A program made the translations under genes and the position numbers. This document shows, piece by piece, positions 1 through 10,200 of a stretch of 64,000 nucleotides of DNA; position 1 is the stretch's first letter; every line of letters starts with the position of its first letter. The notes beneath the pieces are model-generated. The model did no database searches and had not been told where the DNA came from. It worked only from the letters and a program-made list of their open reading frames with translations. The DNA is from Magnaporthiopsis rhizophila (Eukaryota > Ascomycota > Sordariomycetes > Magnaporthales > Magnaporthaceae): positions 1 through 64,000 of the forward strand of contig PYSS01000115.1 of the NCBI GenBank assembly GCA_003049465.1, given 5' to 3'.

Positions 1-419
1 ATTTTATAATATATATAGCAGGAATTTTTATATATTGGATATACAAAAAACCGGAATATAAAATCCATATAAAAAAAAAGCACAAATTTAAATAAATAAA
101 TTTATCCGTTTAATAAAAATAACCGGGGATCGGAAAAAAGCACCCTAAATAAAAAATTAAAAGATTCACCCGAAAAAAAGGCATAAATAAAATAATAATA
201 ACCGGCAAAAACCCTAATAATAATAATTAATAATTAATATAAATATATCAAAATAATAATATATTGGAAAGGATAAAAAATAAAAACTATAATCGATTAC
301 GAAGCCCAAAAAAATTATTTTTTACCAAAAGCGGTAAAAAAGTACAGTATTCCAATATATTAAAAAAAAACCATATAATTTTACAACGGTAAAATAAAAA
401 CCAATTATATTTAATAAAA

Positions 420-3400
420 AAAAAATCGATACTAAAACTAATTATTTCAAATTTCAATTTTTGGAAAAAATTTGCAAAATAATCCTGAATATTATAAATA
501 TAAAAAAAAAAATTTAATTTTAAACTTTCCATAATTTAAAAAGTATAATTTTTTAATAAATTGGATTATCGAACAAATTTAATGGAAAAAATTACTATTA
601 ATCAGTAAAAAAGCCCAACAGTTACGGGCCCCGGATAATAAAAATCGGATATTAAAAAAAATAGCTATAATGGTAGCAGGATATAACAATTAGCCCTAAC
701 AAACTATACTAACCGAAACGCTAATATATACGGATATTAACAAACCCAATAAGCAAAAAATTACCAAAAAAAGATTTAAAAATATCCCTAAAAAATATTA
801 TAAATATTAAAAATTATTTCAAAAAGATTTAGAAACGGTATTACCGGAATATAAACCATTTGATCACAAAATTAAGCTTAAACCAAAAATACAGTTTAAA
901 TACCAAAAATTATACTAATTAAACCTTTGGTAAAAAAAGCTATTATAAAAATAGCTAAAAGAAAAAATTAAAAAAGGGTTTACCAAATTTTCCGATTTCC
1001 TTATAAAATATAAAATTTTGTTTATTTCCAAAAAAAAACGGGAAAAAACGGATATATATCGATTACCGTCCGTTAAATCAGAAAATAATAAAAAATCGGT
1101 ACCCTTTACCCCTAATTAACAAGCTCAAAAATAAGCTTGGAAAAAATTGGTGGTTTATAACCCTAAATTTACACAAAACTTATAACCTGCTAAAAATTAA
1201 AAAAGGTAACAAATAAAAAACCGCTTTTCGAACCAAATTTAGAATTTTCGAATTATTAATAATAACCTTCGGATTTACCAATACACCAGCCATATTCCAG
1301 CAAATAATTAACCATATATTACAAAAATATTTCGATATTTTCGCCCTTATATACCTGGATAATATTTTGATTTTTTCAAATATATTAAAAAAGCACAAAT
1401 AATATATGCATATAATATTACAAAAGCTGCAAAATACAAAATTTTTGGTTAACCCGGATAAATATATATAGCATTCCCTAAAGGTAATTTTTTTCGGATT
1501 TATTATCAAATAAAAAAAAATTCGGATAAAACCCAAAAAGGTATAAGCAGTAAAAAATTGGCCTGTATTTACCACGGTTAAAAAAGTACAAAATTTTTTG
1601 GGGTTTTTTAAACTTTTATCAAAAATTTATCCAAAATTTTAACAAAAAGGCTATATTATTTACGGATTTTATCAAAAACAATACCCAGTTTTATTAAGGG
1701 ATATAAAAATAAACAGCTTTCGATTTGCTAAAAAAAGCCATTATCCAAATACCGGTACTGGTAATACCAAACCCAAAAAAACCCTTTAAAATCGAAATTA
1801 ATATATCGGATTTTGCTATTAAAAAACAGCTAAAATAGCGAAACAATTAAAAAAAACTGCACTTTTGCGCATTTTTTTTGCAAAAATTAAATAAATTTAA
1901 GCTAAATTATCAAATGTATAATAAAAAGCTTTTTATTATTATCAAAATTTTAAAAAAATAAAAGATATATTTGTGCAAAACTAACCACCAAATTATAATA
2001 TATACCGATTATAAAGATTTATTATAATTTACCACTAGCCAAATGCTGAACAAAAAACAAATCCGATAAAACCAGTTTTTTTAAAATTATAATCTTCGAA
2101 TTAAGGTTAAAAAAAGGTTAAAAAATAGCCAAACAAATATATTAAATTATCGATTAAACCATTAAATAAATATATTATTAAAAATGTATGCAATTTTGGC
2201 CAAAGGATCGAATAAATTCCTAATTCCAGCACAGCGGGTATTAGCTAAAATAACCCGACAGAAAAGTTAAACCCCAGAAAAAATCCAGCAGGTTTATAAC
2301 CAAAAGGCTAATAAATACCAAGGGATTGTTAAAACCTGGAAAAGGTTTTAACAGCACCACAGGTTTATAAAAATTTGTGCCGAAATATAAAATGCAATTA
2401 AAAATTGCAAAAATTATACAAAAAATAAAACTAATAAATATAAACCTTATAAATTATTATAACCTTTGCTAATATTTAATAAAATATGGCAAAAAATTAT
2501 AGCAAATTTTGTTACAGGATTATCCAAATTAAAAAAACCTTTTACAAATATCCAATATAATAATATTATGGTAATAATTAATCAATTTACCAAATATGCT
2601 ATATACCTGCCGTTTAAAAAAAATGCAAAAATTATAAACCTAATTTATATTTTTATCCGGAATATAATTGCAAAATATGGAACGCCAAATTATATAATCT
2701 TAAACCGGAACAAATTATTTAATAGCAAATTTTGGAAACAGCTTATAACAAATTTAAATGCAAAATATGCCTTTTTTACGGTTTATTATCCTTAAACGGA
2801 CAAATAAATAAAACAAACAAATTAAACCATAAAATAATATTTATATTATTTTATTAATTATAAACAAAATAATTAGGTATAATTATTTTTTATAGCTTAA
2901 TTTATATATAATAATTTAATGCACAAAAATATAAAAATTATACCGTTTTATACAAATTATGGGTATATACCTACGGTATATAAAAAATCCAAGGCAAAAC
3001 CATATATTTTAATAGCAAAAATACAGGTGAAAAAATTTACTAAACTGCACAAAAACTTTCAGGTAAAACTAAAAAAATTGCAATAATATATATTTATACA
3101 GGCCAATAAAAAAAGAATTAAAAAACCAATTTTTAAAAAAAGGGATAATATTTATCTTTTTCGATATAATATTAAAACAAAACAATTAAATAATAAATTA
3201 AACCATAAAAAATTGGGATCGTGTAAAATCCTAAAAAAAAATTCCGATATTAATTACAAATTTTAACTGCTACCAATCATACATAATTATCCGGTTTTTT
3301 ATATCGATTTATTTAAACCAATACCACCAGGGTTTAAAAATAATAAATTAATAAAAATTAACCCAAAATAAAAATACAAAATCGAAAAAATTTTGGACAA

Positions 3401-3595
3401 AAAAATTATCGATAAAACCAAGCATTATTTAGTTAAATAAGCAGGGTACAAAATTAAAAAAAGCATTTGGAAAAAAAAAACAAACCTAAAAAATATGCCA
3501 AAAGCTTTTAAAAAATACCGGCAAAAAGCTTTTGGTAAAAAATTAATACCAGTGCCAGAATTTGAATTTCGGCTTGGAATGCCCGTACCAAAATA
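420..3595 (+). pseudogene. E5 pol remnant (PR-RT-RNase H-IN-chromodomain)
   Basis: Degenerate polyprotein of a chromovirus. An RT segment lies at about 1020-1620 and its active site reads Y-L-D-N (1352-1363) where the family has Y-x-D-D. The integrase core is readable at 2466-2795: the first catalytic Asp is Asn in the NQFTKYAIYLP segment, and the second region reads LNRNKLF where DRDKLF-like is usual. A chromodomain follows at about 3400-3540 (LVK-stop-AGY, then SIW). Numerous TAA/TAG replace Gln codons. Clearly non-functional. Confidence 0.88.
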
Positions 3596-3639
3596 ATTTA
3601 CCTGATTAAAACAAAATTAATAAATTAAAATCAGGATTA

Positions 3640-4205
3640 ATTTTATAATCGGCCCAGCTCGGAAATAACAAAAGAAAATTAAAAGTTAGCAAATTTAAAA
3701 GCGCAACAAAAAGCTGTGCGGCCGCCTATTTGGCCTTCTCCCGTTTAACCTGCTCCAGCTCCTTTATAATATTAATTCTGCAACGAATTGCACGCATTTT
3801 TTTTTCAAACCATATTTTTTTCTGCTTGCGCAAATGTTTAATTTTAGTATTAATATAGCAGCATTTTTCCTTTGCCGCTTTTAATTTAGCCCTTATTTTA
3901 AGGTATTAACAATTAAGCTTTTCAAATTGAAACAAAAAAAAATTTAGCATATTGCACTAAGAATATTTTTGGCGAACATATTCGATACACCTAAAAAAAT
4001 CGCAGGAAAATACAGTACAATACGCAAATTTTAATGCCTTATAAATAAAACAAAAAAATATTTTGGTGGAAAATAATAAAAAAATAATAAACAGGTTATC
4101 GTAGCGAACAATGGATTGTATATTAACAGCTTTTTACTTTTGTACCCGACCAAATATTTTGTTAAAAAAAAAAAACAGGAATTGGTAAAAAAGGAAAATA
4201 TTTAT
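3640..4205 (-). pseudogene. E5 antisense Cys-rich/coiled-coil frame, degraded
   Basis: Antisense to pol, between the chromodomain and the LTR, sits the counterpart of the frame described for E1 and E4. Here it is diverged: the charged helix is traceable at about 3720-3990, but the GTAAGT-like site seen in E1 is not conserved. No intact reading frame remains. Function unknown. Confidence 0.45.
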
Positions 4206-4270
4206 CACTAACTAAAGGATAGGGTTATAAGTATGGCCAAAAGGATTTAGCCTAAAAAAGGAAAACCTGG

Positions 4271-4732
4271 TATTATAACCATAGCTGGCAAAAAGCAAAA
4301 GGGCTAGGGCCAACCCCCAGCAGGATACTTTTACCCTATAATTATAAAAGTTAAAGGCCAAATAATTAAGGATAAGCAAATAGGAAATTATATAACTAGG
4401 CATTTACCTAAGCACGGGTGATATATTTGTTATACGATATAATAAACATAGCATAATAATATATTCGCTATATAATATAACAAATATAGCACAGGTTTGG
4501 CACGAAAAAATTACGGGTATATAAAGCAAAGGTTTCTTACTGTATCAGATAATTCGGAACTAAGGCTTTGGCATTAATCAACCTAAGTTAGCTCCAAGGC
4601 ACCCCTTTAGGCAAGCAATCGAGACCTTTGTTACTACCCCAGTTCCCAGCACAAGGCAACCTTGTGGAAACCATACTGCTCAATACCTCTCCTAACGTAC
4701 CCTACCCTAGGAGCAGAGAACCGTTTATAACA
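4271..4732 (+). repeat. E5 3' LTR, family A (462 bp)
   Basis: It starts TATTATAACC (RIP form of TGTTACAACC) and ends TTTATAACA. It contains the LTR hairpin near the 5' end, the duplicated ATATTTGTTATA-type palindromes, a TATATAA box and the AGTTAGCTCCAAGG block shared by all LTRs of families A and B. Confidence 0.9.
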
Positions 4733-5497
4733 CCCGTGCAGGATCCAAAAGGGCCCAAAGGGTTCCTCCATTTCGTTCTTCTTTTCCGGATCGCACGTGC
4801 ACAAAATGCTTATTCCAATACCGGCAATTTTTTTTTCGTGCGCGGGTATCCCGGTGTTTTATTCCTATAATATAATAGGTTTATCACGAAAATCGTAAAA
4901 ATTTCCAGAAATTTTAACGAAAAGGTTTTTATAAAAGAAATGCCGGATCCGGTAATCCGGTTTTTTAATAAAAAAATAGCCGGATTTGGTGATCCGGAAT
5001 ATTTATTTAAAAAGGGGAACAGCCTTGGTGGGCCAGCGATTAAGGCAAAAGGAAAATAAGCGTTTTGAAAGGGCATTTTTATATTTTGGAAGCATTGGGC
5101 TATTAAACCAAAAAAATAACAGGAAAAAAATGGTGCAGGTGCGGGTTTTACACAAGAAAAGGCTATTTAGCAGATCTTTTTAATAAAAAATAATATTAAT
5201 AATTGCTTTTATAATTTTAGGGGTAAAATTTGCATTTATATAAAGGTATTTTGTTTGCCTTATTTGTAATTTGGCTAATTTGCACCGGTAAACCTTATTT
5301 ATTAACCTGTCCTTTTGTGCCCTGTTTATTTACGCCTTATTATTTAAAATCCCGATCAGTTAATTATTATTTTATTAATTGTTATTTTTTTCTCCTTTTT
5401 TTTTCTTTTTTTTATTCCTGCAGCCAAAATGGCTGGTAAAAAAAGAAAATCGTAGAATCCCACGCGGTTGCGCAAAAATTATCATTTTTAAAATTTG
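4733..5497. other. AT-rich filler with no recognisable gene
   Basis: This stretch between E5 and a small solo LTR contains no protein I recognise. GGATCCGGTAATCCGG-like sequence recurs within about 50 bases near 4945-5000 (short local inverted/direct repeats), and pyrimidine runs lie at 5390-5415. It may be an older, decayed repeat. Confidence 0.6.
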
Positions 5498-5687
5498 TGT
5501 TACGGATCCGTGCTGGACACGGATCATGTGACCCAAGGGTTGCTCCCTGGGCCAGGACTCCTGTATATAGTGGCCGCCCCGAGCCCTCCAAGGGCAAGGC
5601 CCGATCCTACCTTTCTCCCCCTCATCTTGTAGAATAACACCACTTTGGCACCCACCAGACGACCCTCTTGTGGCCTGACCTATCACA
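5498..5687. repeat. Small solo LTR (190 bp), ATTTG target duplication
   Basis: The segment begins TGTTACGGATCC and ends CTATCACA, is bounded by ATTTG at 5493-5497 and 5688-5692, and has a TATATAG box at about 5573. TG...CA ends plus a 5-bp duplication define a solo LTR. Its base composition is normal, unlike its neighbours. Parent family unknown. Confidence 0.85.
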
Positions 5688-5803
5688 ATTTGGGCCCAAT
5701 TAATAATCCTGTATCGAGCAGTAACAAGTTTAAAATTATTGCTCAGGATAATTAAATTAAAAAATAAGCTGGTTTTTTTTGCAAAATTTGGCTATATTAA
5801 TAT

Positions 5804-6031
5804 TGTTACAACCACGGCAGGCGCGGCGATCCCCGTGTGACACAGGACCTTCCAGGTACTAAGGTAGTTTTAACTGAGGCTTCGGCATCAGTCAACCTAA
5901 GTTAGCTCCAAGGCATCCCTTTGGGCAAGCAATAACAAACAACTGTTCTACCGAACCCCCAGGCCACGTGTACTGCTTAACACCGCCCCTAGGTGCCCTA
6001 CCCTAGGAGCAGAAGGTTTGTGATTGTAACA
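5804..6031 (+). repeat. Composite of LTR fragments (family B and LTR D pieces)
   Basis: It starts with an LTR-like TGTTACAACCACGGCAGG, switches to GCGGCGATCCCCGTGTGACA (the 3' end of the 305-bp LTR at 49978-50282), then from about 5862 to 6031 follows the 3' half of the family B LTR through GATTGTAACA. No matching target duplication was found around the whole, so it is a patchwork rather than one insertion. It is not RIP-bleached. Confidence 0.6.
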
Positions 6032-6226
6032 CAGGGCACGGCCCCTAACCCCTGTATATAAACCCTACCTCTGGCACCCCCTCGGGGCCAGAGGTTCTTC
6101 TTCCTTATGCTCAACACAAGTGGTGCACAATAATAGGGCTTTTCCCAGATTATAGAGATCGTTGTTCACCCCTTTTGGAGAGCTCCGAGCCGTCAAACAT
6201 GAGTACCCACTCCTACCAACATAATC
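6032..6226 (+). repeat. Repeat C, left copy
   Basis: About 190 bp with a TGTATATAAACCC promoter-like box and CTCTGGCACCCCCTC. It matches, in inverted orientation, 50283-50469 on the other side of the 41-kb nest. It looks like LTR U3/R sequence, but its true ends are unclear. Confidence 0.65.
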
Positions 6227-6621
6227 ATTTATTAGCTTGAAAGAATCTGCCCGGTGACGATATAATTTTGGTTATTTTTATATAAAAGATTTTGTTAAGG
6301 CCTGCCACAAAGGAATTTAACCCAATTGCCAGCCACCTGGTTAATAAGCGAAACTCCGCTTTTAGCCAGTGTGGCGCAGTGGGATCTCGACAAGATATAC
6401 TTAAAACATGACAGAGACAATGGCGGCAAGTCACTAATTACCTCATCGCTTTAAGGTAATCAGCGCGCAGGACGGAAACAGTTGTATCCTTGTAGCTAGA
6501 GTATAACACCCCAGGTGATAGTTAAGTGAGTGCAAGTAAATCGGGCTGGGCTGTATAAAATCAGGGTAATGTTAGGTTGGTTCCTACTTCCGCTATTCAC
6601 GCCTCCTGAGCCCGCATTAGC
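6227..6621. other. Intergenic, no gene recognised
   Basis: Mixed AT/GC sequence between repeat C and the TA site of the Fot1-like element. No protein-coding signal seen. It contains TGGCGCAGTGG at 6372-6382, which resembles a tRNA A-box, but no B-box follows. Confidence 0.5.
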
Positions 6622-6623
6622 TA

Positions 6624-6682
6624 AGTCAGTGCACCCCAAGTCGGCCACCCCCCATGACGGCCACCTCAAACGGGCCCACTGC
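6624..6682 (+). repeat. 5' TIR of Fot1-like transposon
   Basis: Complementary to 49781-49839 over 59 bases apart from a few C/T-type differences and one 7-base block. Flanked outside by TA at 6622-6623. Confidence 0.92.
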
Positions 6683-6768
6683 CTGAGATCTGGCCACATC
6701 TTCAACTGGCCACAAATCTTGCAATTCTGATCCGTTTTCTATACTTTTTACTGCAATCCAATACCTAT

Positions 6769-7247
6769 ATGCCAAAAAAACAGTACACCGAAGAAGATGT
6801 CGAACGGGCTATCAAAGCTGTGCAGGCCAAGGTTCCTATTTCGAGGGCCGCCCAATTTTGGGGCATACCAAGGACCATTTTACGCCGGCATTTAACAGGA
6901 TCCTTACCCATCCAATAGGCTAAAAAAAAATCAACGGATACCTCCGGAGCAAAAAAAGCGCTTAGCCGACTGAATTTTGCTACAGGCCTTTTTAAGGCTT
7001 CTGCTAATATATGCAAAAGTCCGGTTTTTTGCGCAAAAGATTCTCCGGTAAAAGGGTGCCTCCCAGCCCCTTGGAAAGTATTGGATTCGTAACTTTTTAA
7101 ACCGATATCCGGAAATCCGTACCGGAAAAATGCGGCGCATAAAACTTATATGTGTTAAAAGTATTATTATTATTATAATAAGAAAGTGGTAAATATAGCT
7201 GCAAATCCCCGGGATAGCCCAAATAAAACCGGAAAATACGTATAATA
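6769..7247 (+). pseudogene. Pogo-type transposase, N-terminal half
   Basis: From ATG at 6769: MPKKQYTEEDVERAIKAVQ, then a helix-turn-helix (ISRAAQFWGIPR) typical of the Psq/CENP-B DNA-binding region, then QRIPPEQKKRLAD and NFLNRYPEIR, the second CENP-B-type subdomain. In-frame stops (TAG for CAG, TGA for TGG, TAA) are RIP-like. The frame runs into PENTYNT and is cut by the B0 insertion at 7247, continuing at 48610. The protein would bind the TIRs and catalyse cut-and-paste; it is dead here. Confidence 0.9.
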
Positions 7248-7378
7248 TGTTACGACCAGAGCTGGCAGGGGGCAGAAGGGCTGGGGCTAAACCCCAGCGG
7301 GATGCTTTTACCCTGCAGTCATAGAGGCCAAGGGCTGGATAATTAAGGCCAGTCGGGAAAAAAGCTACGTAATTGGAT
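7248..7378 (+). repeat. B0 5' LTR, left piece
   Basis: First 131 bp of a family B LTR, broken by E1 at the TGGAT site 7374-7378. The LTR continues at 21915. It carries the B-type block GGCCAGTCGGGAAAAAAGC. Confidence 0.9.
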
Positions 7379-7835
7379 TGTTATAACCACAGTTGGCAGG
7401 GGACGGAAGGGTTGGGGCTAACCTCCCAGCGGGACGCCTTTACCCTGCAGTTGTAAAGGCCAGGAGCCGAATAACTAAGGCCAAGCTGGGAAGGAATCAC
7501 GTAACTAGGTATTTACCTAAACACAGGTGATATATTTGCTATAAATATAGCAAATATAATACGGTGATATATTGCTATGAATATAACAAATATAGTATTA
7601 ATATGGTATAAAAACCCACGGGTATATAAGGAAGGGTTTTTTATTGTATTAAATAGCTTTAACTAAGGTTTTGGTATTAATTAACCTAAGTTAATTTTAA
7701 GGCACCCTTTTAAGCAAATAATCGAAACCTTTATTATTATCCCAGTTCCTAATATAAGGTAATCTTATGGAAATTGTACTGCTTAACACCTTTCCTAATA
7801 TACTTTACCCTAAAAGCAAAAAACCGTTTGTAACA
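7379..7835 (+). repeat. E1 5' LTR (457 bp)
   Basis: Starts TGTTATAACC, ends TTTGTAACA. Pairs with 21452-21909 through the block CCAGGAGCCGAATAA. Contains a TATATAAGG promoter box at about 7625. Confidence 0.92.
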
Positions 7836-7889
7836 TTTTAATTGATCCTGTTCAGTATTTACCGGAGGTTACAAACAATAATAATTATA

Positions 7890-8815
7890 TTAATTGTTGG
7901 CAAAAAATCTAAAGGCGTTATTATTGCTGGTAAATTATATAACAATCTTTCGGCGGCCATATAAACATTTATTACGGAAATCGAGAAATTTAAGGGAATT
8001 TAAACCAAACTTTATATTACTATCAAGTTTTACAAATTCCCCTCGCCTGATAAATATAATAAAAAGGAAGGTAAAATTAAAATGTTCCTGACCGAATATA
8101 AGGGATATTTTTTATTTTATTAAGATCATTTTTAGCGGGAAAAATAAAAAATTGCTTATGCAGTTATACGCTTGGATAATAAGGTTAAGGATTAGTTTGA
8201 ACCTATTTGGTCCGATTATTTAAAAAGGCACGATAAGTTCAAAAAAAAAATTAAGCTGGTATTTGCCAATTTTAAAAAGTTTAAAGAAAAAATTGCTAAG
8301 GTTTTCGGATAAATTAACGAAAAATGGGTGGCCGAAAAAAAATTGCTTTAATTTTGGTAAAAAGGCCCCGTATTAACCTATATATCCAAATTTTAGCAAT
8401 TAATTAATAAATTTAACTGGATAAAAAATACCAAAATAATTTAGTTTTATTAAAGGCTAAAAAATAATATAAAAAATAAATTACCCAAGCAGGAATAATC
8501 TGAAAATTTTGTTAATTATATTATTATGGCTGTTTATATTAGTAATAAATTATACAAATAATGCTTTAAAAAAAAGCTTAGCAAATTAAGCTAATAATAT
8601 AAAACAATAAAGCTAACCAAAAAAAGGCGAGATAATAATAATTTATGGCTTATAATATGCATTTTGGACTTATAAATTTTAGTATAAAAATTATACACCA
8701 GTATAAGGAATAAAAATATATCAGATTTAAAAACCCGAAAAATAGAAAATATTTTAAATATATAAAAAAAGGGCATATTAAAAAGGATTGCCTGCAAAAA
8801 GAATAATAAGCGGCT
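7890..8815 (+). pseudogene. E1 gag remnant
   Basis: Gag-type capsid protein of a Ty3/gypsy element, broken by RIP-like stops. Readable segments include FPSPxKYNKKKGK-like sequence near 8040, an EPIWSDYLKRHDKF-like segment near 8200-8235, and a degraded CCHC zinc knuckle (FKxxKKGHIKKDCL) near 8755-8800. There is no intact frame. The ATG is uncertain; homology begins just after the LTR leader. Confidence 0.85.
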
Positions 8816-10200
8816 GTTTTATATTAAAAAGATATACCAAAAAGTTATAAGCCTATAACCCTGGGTTTATCCAAAACGGTTAAATAAGTAATAGAAAAAA
8901 GCCTGTGTTTCGGAGCATTATTTAGCTAAACCTATTATTTTAATAAGAATTGTACAGCCCATTACTTTAATAAAAGTATTATAAAATATTACCCTAAATA
9001 ATGGTTTACTGTAATATAACAAGTTAATCGATTGCAGATCGATAATAAAAGGAAAATTAGTATTATTACTAACCCTATAATATCCGAAAAAAAGGATAAT
9101 ATAGCGGTTTAAATTTTAAAAAAATTTAAAAAAATTAGGTGCTGCAGTAATTATATATTAATAATAAAGGAATTTGCTAAACAAAATAAAAAGCTCGAAA
9201 AATTAGCCCGGAGCAAAGGCGTATCGGACACCTCGGTTAATAATTTTAAGGAAAACCCAAATACAAATATAAAAGTGGAACAATCTTTGGGCCAAACGCA
9301 TTTATTACAAGCCCAGAAAAGAAAATTAAACCTGATAGGGTTCCGGAAAACCGCAAAGGCGGATCCCGATAACAAAAAACCTAGCAAAAAAAATATATAA
9401 TTAATTTTAAAAAACTCCAGCAAAAATTTAGTTAACGGTTAATTGATATAGAAAAATAACCCTCTATAACCAAAAAAAAAGTACGAAAAGCATATATTTT
9501 ACTCAGGTTTTTAAAAGCAAACCAATAATTTTGGGACCAGCCTAAGCCTATCGGTAGCCTAATACGCGAAAAACCGGCGCAAAACAATGATAAAAAGCCC
9601 CTGGATTGGCTAAAGGATAATTAATTGGTTATTTATTATAAGGCACTATTTGAAAATATCCCGAACCTGGATCAGTAATTAGTATAGCCACATGTATTAA
9701 ACCACAAAAATATGGACCCCGAGGCGGGCTATTATAACAAACTTTTTTGGGCTAAATACCTGTATAACAATTGCAAATAGCATATAACCAAAAAGCTAAA
9801 GCACAATTTTTTCCTACAAAAAAAAAGAAAAGGATCAGTATAATACCTACGATAAAAATACCAGTTTCCGAGGTGGTGGATAGCGAAAATAAATTATAAA
9901 AGCCTTGCAGCAATTTTCGAGCTATTGCCAGCATACTTTATAATATGTATAGCAGGAATTTTTATATACTGGATATATAAAAAACCGGAATGCAAAATTT
10001 ATATAAAGGAAAAAGCGCAAACCTGAACGGATAGGTTTGTCCGTTTAATAAAAGTAATGGGGAACCGGAAAAGGGTACCCCAAATAAAAAATTAGGGGGT
10101 TTATCCAAAAAAAAGGCACGGATAGGATAATAATAACCAGCAAAAACCCTAATAATAATAATTAACGACTAGTATGAATATATCAAAATAATAATATACT
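8816..10200 (+). pseudogene. E1 gag-protease spacer region
   Basis: About 1.1-1.4 kb between the zinc knuckle and protease, conserved in position in E2, E4, B0 and B1. Charged, Gln/Lys-rich fragments are visible (for example VSDTSVNNFKENPNTN, near 9220-9260), then GYIKNRN-like and KKAQA-like pieces near 9960-10020. I do not recognise a domain. E3 lacks this region. Confidence 0.5.

Larger units (their letters stand above)
1..4732 (+). mobile_element. E5: 5'-truncated Ty3/gypsy chromovirus, family A
   Basis: This is the 3' part of a family A LTR retrotransposon; its left end lies outside the window. The order visible is gag-pol spacer, protease, RT, RNase H, integrase, chromodomain, antisense-frame region and 3' LTR (4271-4732). 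The sequence at 1-60 matches the spacer of E1 at about 9940-10000. The five bases after the LTR are CCCGT; the partner duplication would lie to the left of the window. Dense in-frame TAA/TAG and AT richness show it is dead. The order is seen; RIP as the cause is inferred. Confidence 0.9.

Noticed and set aside
6372..6382. tRNA A-box-like TGGCGCAGTGG
   Set aside because: No B-box, no cloverleaf and no tail; a tRNA or SINE cannot be supported.
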